From assembly GCA_964580585.1 (NCBI GenBank), contig CAZOKZ010000009.1, positions 36,373-100,372 of the forward strand: a DNA stretch of 64,000 nt, written 5' to 3'. This DNA comes from CAZOKZ01 sp964580585 (GTDB lineage: Bacteria; Sumerlaeota; Sumerlaeia; SLMS01; JAHLLQ01). A model generated the notes under the pieces. It did not search any database. It worked only from the letters and a program-made list of their open reading frames with translations, and had not been told where the DNA came from. Positions 53,800 to 61,368 of the stretch are shown here, one piece after another (the first letter of the stretch is position 1; every line of letters begins with the position of its first letter). A program made the position numbers and the translations under genes.

Positions 53800-55083
53800 A
53801 TGTACCTTTGCATTGCCGTCAGCGGCCGTAACCGCGTGCCCACCACATATGTGTTCGATCAATCGGATGTCCGAATCGGTCGTTCGTCCAAAAACGATAT
53901 TGTTTTCGATCCGGTGCTCGATGGCGCGGTTTCGCGCCGACATTGCGTGATTCACCGCAACGAGTATGGCGAGTTTTTCATCGAGGACCTGGAAAGCACC
54001 CAGGGCACGTTTTTGAACAATGCTCCGGTGCAAGGCAAAGCCGAGTTGCGTCCCAACGATCAGATCGTTTTGGGCATGGATGGTCCGCGCTTGCATGTGG
54101 TGTTCGAGAAAACCGAGGACAGCACCATGGCGAGCATGGAATTGGTGCGCGCGGCGGTGACCACGCACTTCCCGTTGGCGTTGTATCAGGAGTTTCCAAG
54201 GAAATTCCGCCTTTATCAGAAAATCGGCGAAGGCGGATACGGCCAGGTATGGCGGGCGCTGCGCCGCGAGAAAGAAGAATGGATGGCGGTCAAGTTCCTG
54301 CGCCCGGAACTGTTGATCTGCGGCGGCAGCCAAACCTCGCAGATTCGTATCAGCAAGCAAGTGGCGCGTTTTCAACGCGAAGCCCAGGTGACAAAGTTGC
54401 TGGCAACGTCCGGTGTTCCCGGAATCATTCATGTCGATGAAACAGGCGGCGACTCGAACGAAGGCTTCCTGTTCATGATCATGGATTACATCGATGGCGA
54501 TTCGCTGGACAAGTTCGTTTCACGGGCCAGTGAAATGCCCATCGCGCGTATTTGCCGGTATATGCGCCAGGTGGCGATCGCGCTCGACAAAGCCCACCAG
54601 ATCAATTGGACCGACGAAATGACAGGTCGTGCGATGAAAGGTGTGATTCATCGCGACATTAAGCCCAGTAATATTATGATTCGCAAGTCGGACGACATGG
54701 CGATTCTGTGCGATTTTGGCATCGCCGCGATCCAGGAAGGCGGCGACCGGCTGACGCTGCCGCAGATGCGGGTGTTTACGTACAAATTCACGGCGCCCGA
54801 GGTGCTCATCGAGAACACGATTTCGCCTTCGACCGATTTATGGGGGTTGGCAGTGACAGCGTATGTGATGTTGTCGGGCGGGTTCTTTCCATATGGCGGC
54901 ATGGGATTGGCGGAAACGTTGCGCGCGATTCGCGAAGGCAAAATGGCGCCGTTGCGCGGATATCGAAACGACATTTCACACGAGTTGGCGAATTTTATCC
55001 AGAGTTCTCTCAACCCGGATATAGCGAAACGTCCGCAAACCGCCCACGATTGGGTGGATGCGCTGGAGCCGTACATTTCGTAA
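53800..55083 (+). CDS. FHA-domain serine/threonine protein kinase
   Basis: A 427-residue soluble protein has an N-terminal FHA domain (about 20-95: VRIGRSSKNDIVF, VSRRHCVIH, LESTQGTFLNN) and a C-terminal Hanks-type kinase (about 140-425). Kinase motifs are IGEGGYGQVWRA, VKFL (Lys), VIHRDIKPSN (Asp286), CDFGIAA and TAPEVL. There is no transmembrane segment. The FHA could recruit its own autophosphorylated form or a substrate; the FHA histidine kinase at 33-34.6 kb is a candidate partner. It stands alone. Confidence 0.93.
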   Translation: MYLCIAVSGRNRVPTTYVFDQSDVRIGRSSKNDIVFDPVLDGAVSRRHCVIHRNEYGEFFIEDLESTQGTFLNNAPVQGKAELRPNDQIVLGMDGPRLHVVFEKTEDSTMASMELVRAAVTTHFPLALYQEFPRKFRLYQKIGEGGYGQVWRALRREKEEWMAVKFLRPELLICGGSQTSQIRISKQVARFQREAQVTKLLATSGVPGIIHVDETGGDSNEGFLFMIMDYIDGDSLDKFVSRASEMPIARICRYMRQVAIALDKAHQINWTDEMTGRAMKGVIHRDIKPSNIMIRKSDDMAILCDFGIAAIQEGGDRLTLPQMRVFTYKFTAPEVLIENTISPSTDLWGLAVTAYVMLSGGFFPYGGMGLAETLRAIREGKMAPLRGYRNDISHELANFIQSSLNPDIAKRPQTAHDWVDALEPYIS

Positions 55084-55234
55084 GCTAAAGCACTCGAAAT
55101 CATAAAATCTCGTGTTGTCCGCTAGGGGACTGAGATTCCCGGCGCCTTGTGCCACGGTATTTTCATCGTCGCGGTTCGGGTGGGATTGGCCCGCCGCGTT
55201 TCGGTGAAACGATTTGGCAGAGAGGTGCCCCCCT

Positions 55235-55942
55235 ATGATGTTTACAAAGAACACACACGGATTCACATTGATCGAGCTCTTGATTGTGGTGGCGATCATC
55301 GCGATTTTGGCGGCAATTGCAGTGCCGAATTTCCTGGAAGCGCAAACACGCAGCAAAGTGTCGCGCGCCGCTTCGGATTTGCGCACGATGGCAACGGGGC
55401 TCGAAGCCTATTTTGTCGATAATAATGACTATCCTTATGCCCAGAGTTTGACGGGCCAGCCGTGGCTTGCTCCGGGCGGAATGCCATTTTTGAACAACGC
55501 AGGGGACAAAGTCGGAGGATTGACGTCGCCGGTCGCGTACTTGTCTTCGTTGCCCGACGATAGTTTCAAGCACCCGATTGGGAGTGGAATTAATATTACG
55601 GCGCCGTTATATTACGAAAAAGCGGGCTTTGGTTATATGAATGGCATGCGAACGTCGATGACGGTGAATGTACCGGCAGAAGCGGTGGGCGAGTATAACA
55701 ACCTCTATGGCACCGGACCGGATACGCCGGTGGCCCAGGTGGCGGACACCCCCCAGCGTTGGGTGCTTTACAGCATCGGTCCCGATTTGGATTTCCGCCT
55801 GAAAGAGTTTCCCTCGGGAACCGTGATTACGAACTCGCGGTATAATCTGAACAATCGTTACGATCCGACCAATGGAACGATCAGCGGCGGTAATGTTATG
55901 CGGTTTCCGGGAGGACGGACTTACCCAGGGATCAATAATTGA
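55235..55942 (+). CDS. Type II secretion/type IV pilus-like pseudopilin
   Basis: A 235-residue pseudopilin has a short leader and cleavage site G^FTLIE. A hydrophobic helix follows (LLIVVAIIAILAAIAVPNF), then LEAQTRSKVSRAASDLRTMA and AYFVDNNDYP, a pattern common in Sumerlaeota, Hydrogenedentota and related groups. Two ATGs (55235, 55238) precede the leader; GAGAGG is upstream. No secretion ATPase, peptidase or other pilin gene is nearby, so it is a single-copy outlier gene typical of these genomes. Confidence 0.88.
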   Translation: MMFTKNTHGFTLIELLIVVAIIAILAAIAVPNFLEAQTRSKVSRAASDLRTMATGLEAYFVDNNDYPYAQSLTGQPWLAPGGMPFLNNAGDKVGGLTSPVAYLSSLPDDSFKHPIGSGINITAPLYYEKAGFGYMNGMRTSMTVNVPAEAVGEYNNLYGTGPDTPVAQVADTPQRWVLYSIGPDLDFRLKEFPSGTVITNSRYNLNNRYDPTNGTISGGNVMRFPGGRTYPGINN

Positions 55943-56346
55943 TGGAAGGTTTTTGAACCTGAAAATCCGTCCGGAAAGTTTCGATACTCTATTTTTCCAA
56001 GTATTGCACGGCTTTTGAATGATTTCGCCGGAAGAACGTCGATAATGGACAAAATGGACGAACTTTTGCGCGGATTACGGAGAAGGTTGAATGGCATGCC
56101 TCAAAGCCGGGAGAATGAAAATTTTGCGAAGGATTGATTTTACAGAAATTGAGACTTCTCTTTTTTTTGAGCAAAGAGCCTTAAGGTTCGGTTAAGATAC
56201 GGGTATAGGCCGTGTAACGTCCGGTGGGAGGCCGATGAATACAGGCTTTCAAACTTTTTCGACAAAAGCCCGCTCCATAGTATTGTGACTTTTAGGACGG
56301 AGTCTGAGATTTCCGAACGCGTCTTTTCTCTCCTCTCCCAATCCAC
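55943..56346. other. Gene-free interval, possible non-coding RNA
   Basis: About 400 bases between the pseudopilin gene and asd hold no convincing frame. The right part ends in a good plus-strand terminator (annotated separately), 400 bases past the pseudopilin stop codon. This leaves room for a small RNA or a long 3' untranslated region. A T-run (56158-56168) lies in the middle. No known RNA family was recognised. Confidence 0.35.
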
Positions 56347-56386
56347 AACCGGCCCGGAACGATTGTCGTCCCGGGCCGGTTGGTTT
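56347..56386 (+). terminator. Rho-independent terminator (plus strand)
   Basis: AACCGGCCCGG and CCGGGCCGGTT form an 11-bp stem followed by GGTTTTTA. The T-tract shows plus-strand orientation. It lies about 400 bases past the last plus-strand gene and 26 bases before the end of asd on the other strand. Confidence 0.75.
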
Positions 56387-56411
56387 TTATGCGTGTGTAT
56401 TGAGGAGCCGA

Positions 56412-57440
56412 TTAGCGCAGTTTGTTGTTCGCGATAAGCCATTCGGCGATTTGAACGGCATTGAGCGCGGCGCCCTTGAGCAGGTTGTCGGAGACGATCC
56501 ACATATCCAGGCCCGTGCCGTCGGGGTTCGAGATATCCTGGCGAACGCGGCCAACGTATGTTTCCGCTTTGCCTTCGCAATAGACCGCCACCGGGTAGTG
56601 ATTTCCCTCGGGTTCGTCAACGACTACGACGCCGGGGACCTGAGCCATCGCTTCGCGGGCTTCGGCGGGGGTGACTTTCTTTTCGCACTCGACATTGATT
56701 TCTTCACTGTGGCCGCGGAAGACCGGCACGCGCACGCAGGTGGCGGAAACGCGGATGTTCGGCGCTTCGAGGATCTTGCGCGTTTCGTTCACCATCTTCA
56801 GCTCTTCTTTTGTGTAACCATTGGCCGTGAAAGAATCGATGTGCGGCAACACGTTGAAAGCGATCTGGTGCGGGAACTGCTCGCAGGGGAAATCCGTATC
56901 GCCTTCGAGAATGGAGATCGTCTGATCGCGCAACTCGGCGATGGCCGAGGCGCCTTTGCCGCTGACCGACTGGTAGGTCGAGATCACGAGGCGCTTAATG
57001 CCATACTTCACATGAAGAGGCTTAAGGACCTGGACCATCTGAATTGTCGAGCAGTTCGGGTTGGCGATAATGCGGCGTTTGGGCAACGTTTCGAGCGTGT
57101 GGATGTTGCACTCGGGAACGACCAGCGGCACATCGGCTTCCATGCGGAACGCGCTCGTATTATCGATCACGATGGCGCCTTTTTCGGCGGCGATCGGAGC
57201 CCATTCCAGGGACACGCCACCACCGGCGCTGAACAGTGCGATGTCCACGCCTTCAAAGGACTCGGGCGTCACGGCTTCGACCGTCAATAATTTGCCTTTA
57301 TACGGATAACGACGGCCTGCCGAACGGGGCGAGGCCAGAAGACGCAGTTCCTTGACCGGCAATCCGCGCTGTTCGACTTGACGCAGCATTTCCTGGCCAA
57401 CGGCCCCGGAAGCGCCCAGAATCGCGACAACGTAACTCAT
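56412..57440 (-). CDS. asd: Aspartate-semialdehyde dehydrogenase
   Basis: A 342-residue enzyme reduces aspartyl phosphate to aspartate semialdehyde, feeding lysine, threonine, methionine and peptidoglycan precursors. The N-terminus is the NADP fold AILGASGAVGQEMLR. The catalytic Cys130 lies in NPNCSTIQ and the catalytic His244 in RVPVFRGHSE. Its length matches the family. The gene is monocistronic. Confidence 0.96.
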   Translation of the reverse strand: MSYVVAILGASGAVGQEMLRQVEQRGLPVKELRLLASPRSAGRRYPYKGKLLTVEAVTPESFEGVDIALFSAGGGVSLEWAPIAAEKGAIVIDNTSAFRMEADVPLVVPECNIHTLETLPKRRIIANPNCSTIQMVQVLKPLHVKYGIKRLVISTYQSVSGKGASAIAELRDQTISILEGDTDFPCEQFPHQIAFNVLPHIDSFTANGYTKEELKMVNETRKILEAPNIRVSATCVRVPVFRGHSEEINVECEKKVTPAEAREAMAQVPGVVVVDEPEGNHYPVAVYCEGKAETYVGRVRQDISNPDGTGLDMWIVSDNLLKGAALNAVQIAEWLIANNKLR

Positions 57441-57608
57441 GAGAAAAACCTCTTTGGGTAAAAAGTAGTCCCGCTACGACTCGGGAGTGGCCGAGAGGGA
57501 ACCCCATCCCGCCGTCGAGATCAAGCAGGAAGGCGTGATTTTCGGTTGGCGAACTCGACTAAATGAACTAACTTGCTTTTCGTTGAGAGAGAACGATTGG
57601 AGGGCGCC

Positions 57609-59210
57609 ATGGATTTGCAGAGCGTTGAGGGAGCGGTGGAAACGCCCTCGAGTGTTCGCGTACTCGAAGAACATTTCATCGAACATCCGGATAATATTGC
57701 CTCCGGCAATCCCACGCACGTGTGGATCGAGCCGACGAATCGTTGCAACACGCGATGTACGCATTGCGGGCATTTCTATCACCATTTCGGCGAGGACATG
57801 CCCGAGGAGCTTTATGAACGCATTGCGCGCGCCGTCCTCGATGGCGTCGAACGCGTGGAATTGCTCGGTTACGGCGAGCCGTTTATGGCGAAAAATTTCG
57901 AGCGCATGTTTGACGAATGCGCGGCGCGTGGAATCAAAATTTTCACCACGTCGAACGGCATATTGTTGCGCAACGACGAGCGTGTGGCGAAGATCGTTCG
58001 GCACGATGTTCTGCTGAACCTTTCGATCGATGGAGCGCGCAAAGAAACCTATGAATTTGTCCGCCCCTATATCAAGTGGGAGAAGTTGATCGAGACGCTT
58101 GAATGTTTGAAGCGTAACGCAGACGCGGCAGGATCGGAAAAACGTTATACGTTACGTTTTAATTACTGTGCCATGAAACATAGCATTGGGGATTTGCCGG
58201 ATTTGGTTCGGCTGGCACATCGATACGGGGCCACGACGATATTTGTGCTGCCACTGGGCAGGGAAGAACTCTTCGAGAAGGTCGCCGGGCAATCGCTTCA
58301 CGATTCACCGGAGATGGTCGCTGGGCCTTACGCGGAAGCTCTCGAACTGGCAGCGAAATATCAAATTCAACTCAGCGTTCCCGAATCGTTCGTGAACCTG
58401 ATTTTGGAAGAAGCAAAAGCCCAGGGAGGCGCCGTTCGACAATTGGCCGAAAAAGCTCGTCTGGCCGCGCGATACTATAAAATGCACGGAACGCGGAAAA
58501 CGTTTACCAAAGCAATGGCGACCGCTCGCCTTGGTTCGAAAAAACGTCATGCCGCAGGCGTTACCACCTGCGGAATCCCTTGGAACGACAGCTATTTCGC
58601 TTCGCAGGGCGTGGTGTACGCTTGCTGCGCCATGAGCGACCCATTGGGCAATATGGCCGAGCAGCAATGGGAAGAAATTTGGAATGGCGCGGCGTACCGT
58701 AATTTGCGCCGCACAGTAAATAGCTGGAATCCGACCAAAGTTTGTCGCTTTTGCGCGTTACCCATGGGCATTAACGGCGGCGACGATAAGCATTATCAAA
58801 AGCGTTTTTCGCCTTATCGGCGCGAAACGATTCCGCTCGATTCTTCCCGTGTGGAATTTAACGAAGGTTTTTACGACTGTGAAATGGGTGAGGACGGACA
58901 GCCGCATCACCGCTGGATGGGGCGCGTGGGGCAGTTCTCGATCAAAGTAGAGAAAGATGCAAAATTCCTGCGTTTGCGATTGATTGCACTCGCGCCAGGC
59001 GACGCGTCCAACCCCGGCATTTGTCGAATCGACGGCGGCGATCTCGAACCGTTCGACAATAGTTGCGACGATGTTCATTTCCCCATCGATTTTATTCGCG
59101 ATGGCGTAGTGAACGTTCGATTGGAAATGGAAAAACTCTACCGCGTCGATCCCGACCCGCGCGATCTGGCGCTGGCTATTTGCGGGGTCGAAGTGTTGTA
59201 CGGAAATTAA
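57609..59210 (+). CDS. Radical SAM/SPASM protein with C-terminal extra domain
   Basis: A 533-residue protein has the radical SAM cluster motif CNTRCTHC (Cys46, 50, 53) and a SPASM-like C-terminal region with CGIPWNDSYF, VYACCAM and VCRFCALPMG. The last ~110 residues form a separate, beta-rich domain (VGQFSIKVEKDAKFLRLRLI) without Cys. SPASM enzymes modify peptides or sugars, but no precursor peptide is evident next door. GGAGG lies seven bases before ATG 57609; an ATG-less extension to 57573 is rejected. Asd is divergent upstream. Confidence 0.85.
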   Translation: MDLQSVEGAVETPSSVRVLEEHFIEHPDNIASGNPTHVWIEPTNRCNTRCTHCGHFYHHFGEDMPEELYERIARAVLDGVERVELLGYGEPFMAKNFERMFDECAARGIKIFTTSNGILLRNDERVAKIVRHDVLLNLSIDGARKETYEFVRPYIKWEKLIETLECLKRNADAAGSEKRYTLRFNYCAMKHSIGDLPDLVRLAHRYGATTIFVLPLGREELFEKVAGQSLHDSPEMVAGPYAEALELAAKYQIQLSVPESFVNLILEEAKAQGGAVRQLAEKARLAARYYKMHGTRKTFTKAMATARLGSKKRHAAGVTTCGIPWNDSYFASQGVVYACCAMSDPLGNMAEQQWEEIWNGAAYRNLRRTVNSWNPTKVCRFCALPMGINGGDDKHYQKRFSPYRRETIPLDSSRVEFNEGFYDCEMGEDGQPHHRWMGRVGQFSIKVEKDAKFLRLRLIALAPGDASNPGICRIDGGDLEPFDNSCDDVHFPIDFIRDGVVNVRLEMEKLYRVDPDPRDLALAICGVEVLYGN

Positions 59211-59233
59211 ATCGTCTTTTCTATTTTTCAAAC

Positions 59234-59326
59234 GGTCCCGGAGGGACCATTCGCCAGTTGCCCAGGGTGAAGCGTAGCGCCACCCTGGGTTTGCGAATTA
59301 GACCGAACGCGCCCCGAAGTGGGCGC
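59234..59326. repeat. Left REP-like arm: three consecutive hairpins
   Basis: The three stems are GGTCCC/GGGACC (59234-59248), CCCAGGGTG/CACCCTGGG (59261-59289) and GCGCCC/GGGCGC (59309-59326). The arm ends just before the ribosome-binding site of the transposase gene, so the third hairpin may affect its translation. Confidence 0.75.
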
Positions 59327-59347
59327 CCGCAATCAGAGAGGACACCA

Positions 59348-59797
59348 GTGCCCGACACCTATACGAATATCCTGCTACACATCGTTTTCGGTACAAAATT
59401 CAGACAACCGTTTATTACAGAAGAGATCGAGTCGAGGCTCTATGAATACATGGGCGGAATGATACGAAATCGCCGAGGGGTGCTCTATGAAATAGGCGGT
59501 ATGGAAGATCATGTGCATCTCCTGGTGCGGTGGAACACGGAAGCGATCAAATCTTTGACACGCGAAATGAAAAGCGAATCGACCAAATGGGTCCGTTCGA
59601 CATTTCCAACCAAGCAAGAGTTCCAATGGCAATCCGGCGGGGGGATATTTTCCGTTAGCCAATCAAACGCTACCAAGGTTGTTGAATATATTCGCAATCA
59701 AAAGACTCATCACCGTGTGAAATCATTTCAGGAAGAATACATCGAATTTCTGGTAAAGCACGGAATAGAATATAACGAGCGTTACCTTTTTGACTAA
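59348..59797 (+). CDS. REP-associated tyrosine transposase (Y1_Tnp, IS200-like HUH)
   Basis: A 149-residue single-strand transposase has the HUH motif EDHVHLLVRW and the catalytic Tyr in KVVEYIRNQKTHH. The N-terminus, TYTNILLHIVFGTKFRQPFI, is typical of IS200/RAYT proteins. GTG 59348 is chosen because AGAGAGG lies just upstream; the longer frame reads through the REP arm and is spurious. Complete inverted REP arms on both sides suggest a REP-processing role. Whether it is active is unknown, but all catalytic residues are intact. Confidence 0.9.
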   Translation: MPDTYTNILLHIVFGTKFRQPFITEEIESRLYEYMGGMIRNRRGVLYEIGGMEDHVHLLVRWNTEAIKSLTREMKSESTKWVRSTFPTKQEFQWQSGGGIFSVSQSNATKVVEYIRNQKTHHRVKSFQEEYIEFLVKHGIEYNERYLFD

Positions 59798-59806
59798 TGG
59801 TGGCGA

Positions 59807-59971
59807 ACGCCCCATCTGGGGCGTATTCATCAGGTTCACATCTCCTGGGGTGGCGCTTCGCTTCACCCCAGGCAACTCGCGATTGGTCCCGCCGGGACCA
59901 GAAAGATGATCATTGCGTTCATGCTGGGGCATGATGTTTGTGCGTGGTCCCGGAGACCCAGAAAGATGATC
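59807..59971. repeat. Right REP-like arm and a trailing partial copy
   Basis: Stems ACGCCCC/GGGGCGT (59807-59824), CCTGGGGTG/CACCCCAGG (59844-59872) and GGTCCC/GGGACC (59885-59899) mirror the left arm. Immediately after, CCAGAAAGATGATC follows. A second, degenerate copy of GGTCCC.. plus CCAGAAAGATGATC lies at 59946-59971, so the outermost hairpin and its flank are tandemly repeated. Confidence 0.75.
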
Positions 59972-60034
59972 TGTGTGTTTCCATCGTGACCAATAGCGTA
60001 GCGTGCGATCATTGGAACCAAAGATGTTTCGCGC

Positions 60035-61207
60035 TTACCCGTCCCCCTGTTTTTCCAATGCGCGTTTGACGAATTTCAGTACGCCGTGGTTGTGAGGGTT
60101 GCTGTAAAGATGTACCACTTCTCGCGCGAGTTCGACAAAGGACGGTTTCCACGCACCGGATTTTTTTGCGGTTTTCTTTTGCAATAACCCAAGACCAAAT
60201 CCTTCGGGCGACGGCAGATTTAAAACATAATAATCGCCGTTTGCACGTTCGTCTAACGATTCGAGCAAATACCGCGGCCCGAGCCACCCGCATCTCTCCG
60301 GCTTCGTATCATGCAGGATTACGATGCCGCCTTCGGCAAGTAATTCATCCACCGCGCGCCAGTCTTCGAGACAGCCGTTGATCGTATGATCGCCATCGAT
60401 AAACGCCATGTCGAATTTCTCGGGGTGATCGCCAAACGTCTCTCGGATTTTTACCGAGGAATTGCCTTTGTGCAATGAAACGCGATTGCGCAGCCCTGCT
60501 TTTTCCAAGTGGGTGCTGACCAGTTCTAATCCATCGACAATGCCCGGTGCCACTGGTGAATGATAATGCCCCATGTCGAGAAACAAATCGAAACAATGCA
60601 AGTGCCCAAGATCGTTGTCTTGCATGGCTTGCGCGATACACAGCGACGAATAGCCAGCATAGGTACCTGTTTCGAGCATCAAGCGCGGTCGGACCAGCCG
60701 CACCAGCGTGTACAGAAACCGCCCGATTTCGGGGAAAACGCTTGCAGGGTAATTGGTGGTTTCGCCCTCGAGCGCCTGGATTACGGCATTGATCGGCCGC
60801 ACCGGAATGGTCGGGTCGGGTTCCATGACGTTTCCGGGTTCCGGGGCGAGGCCTAATGCTTCCTGACAACCGAGCAGGAGTCGGGTTGCCTCGAAACATT
60901 CCGGGTTTTCGCTCAAAACCCTCACTGCCTCATGTATGGCTTCCCGGTACAGCCCCGCGCGAAATAAAACCTCGGCATAATACAACCGCGCGTGCCAATC
61001 GTTTGGATGTAACTCCAGGTATGCGCTGTAATCGTCTGCCGCTTTTATCCATTGGCAGGTTGACTTGTAATGCCATGCGCGATGGACAAGTGCCTCCGCG
61101 CACGTTTCATGAAATTCAATTAATTCCGAAAGCGCCCCCAGCGCCTCTTTACATTTTCCCGCGCGCATGAGATCAAGCGCGTCCTCGACTCCCACAGTCC
61201 CCTTCAT
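60035..61207 (-). CDS. TPR-fused class I methyltransferase
   Basis: A 390-residue soluble protein has about three TPR repeats in residues 1-120 (ALVHRAWHYKSTCQWIKAAD; HARLYYAEVLFRAGLYREAI). A SAM-dependent methyltransferase domain follows at about 160-340, of the CmcI/Methyltransf_24 type: MLETGTYAGYSSLCIAQAM, HCFDLF, FDMAFIDGDHTINGCLEDW and GGIVILHD. Such proteins often act on sugars or natural products; the substrate here is unknown. ATG 61207 starts the TPR region. Transketolase lies upstream on the same strand but 161 bases away. Confidence 0.8.
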   Translation of the reverse strand: MKGTVGVEDALDLMRAGKCKEALGALSELIEFHETCAEALVHRAWHYKSTCQWIKAADDYSAYLELHPNDWHARLYYAEVLFRAGLYREAIHEAVRVLSENPECFEATRLLLGCQEALGLAPEPGNVMEPDPTIPVRPINAVIQALEGETTNYPASVFPEIGRFLYTLVRLVRPRLMLETGTYAGYSSLCIAQAMQDNDLGHLHCFDLFLDMGHYHSPVAPGIVDGLELVSTHLEKAGLRNRVSLHKGNSSVKIRETFGDHPEKFDMAFIDGDHTINGCLEDWRAVDELLAEGGIVILHDTKPERCGWLGPRYLLESLDERANGDYYVLNLPSPEGFGLGLLQKKTAKKSGAWKPSFVELAREVVHLYSNPHNHGVLKFVKRALEKQGDG

Positions 61208-61302
61208 CTCGTCCTCCCCGAACGATTATGTTAAGTTGAGAGTCTATCACAGGGAGCAATAAATGACAACGTGAAGGATAAAAAAGGTTATCCATAAGCA
61301 AT

Positions 61303-61325
61303 GAAGCTGCCGAATTGGCAGCTTC
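61303..61325. terminator. Hairpin terminator downstream of transketolase
   Basis: GAAGCTGCC and GGCAGCTTC form a perfect 9-bp stem with loop GAATT, 44 bases beyond the transketolase stop codon. The minus-strand continuation is only weakly T-rich. Confidence 0.6.
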
Positions 61326-61368
61326 AAAGTCTCATCTTTTTGAATGCTCAAGATATTAATTTCGGTAT

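Larger units (their letters stand above)
59234..59899. mobile_element. REP-associated tyrosine transposase unit with inverted hairpin ends
   Basis: The transposase gene is bracketed by ~97-base arms that are reverse complements of each other over most of their length. The left arm begins GGTCCCGGAGGGACC. The right arm, read backwards, begins GGTCCCGGCGGGACC and continues with the same AATCGC..AGTTGCC and GGTGAAGCG..AGCGCCACC elements. The hairpin order is therefore mirrored on the two sides. This is the expected layout of a RAYT gene flanked by inverted REP sequences, presumably domesticated or slowly mobile. No target duplication was seen. Confidence 0.8.

Noticed and set aside
59063..59347. 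Longer N-terminus for the transposase
   Set aside because: Reads through the REP hairpins and the end of the radical SAM gene; GTG 59348 with AGAGAGG is the proper start.
59234..59899. RAYT hairpins as the source of the GGGGACGGAG motif
   Set aside because: The hairpins share only GGGAC; the longer sequences do not match.
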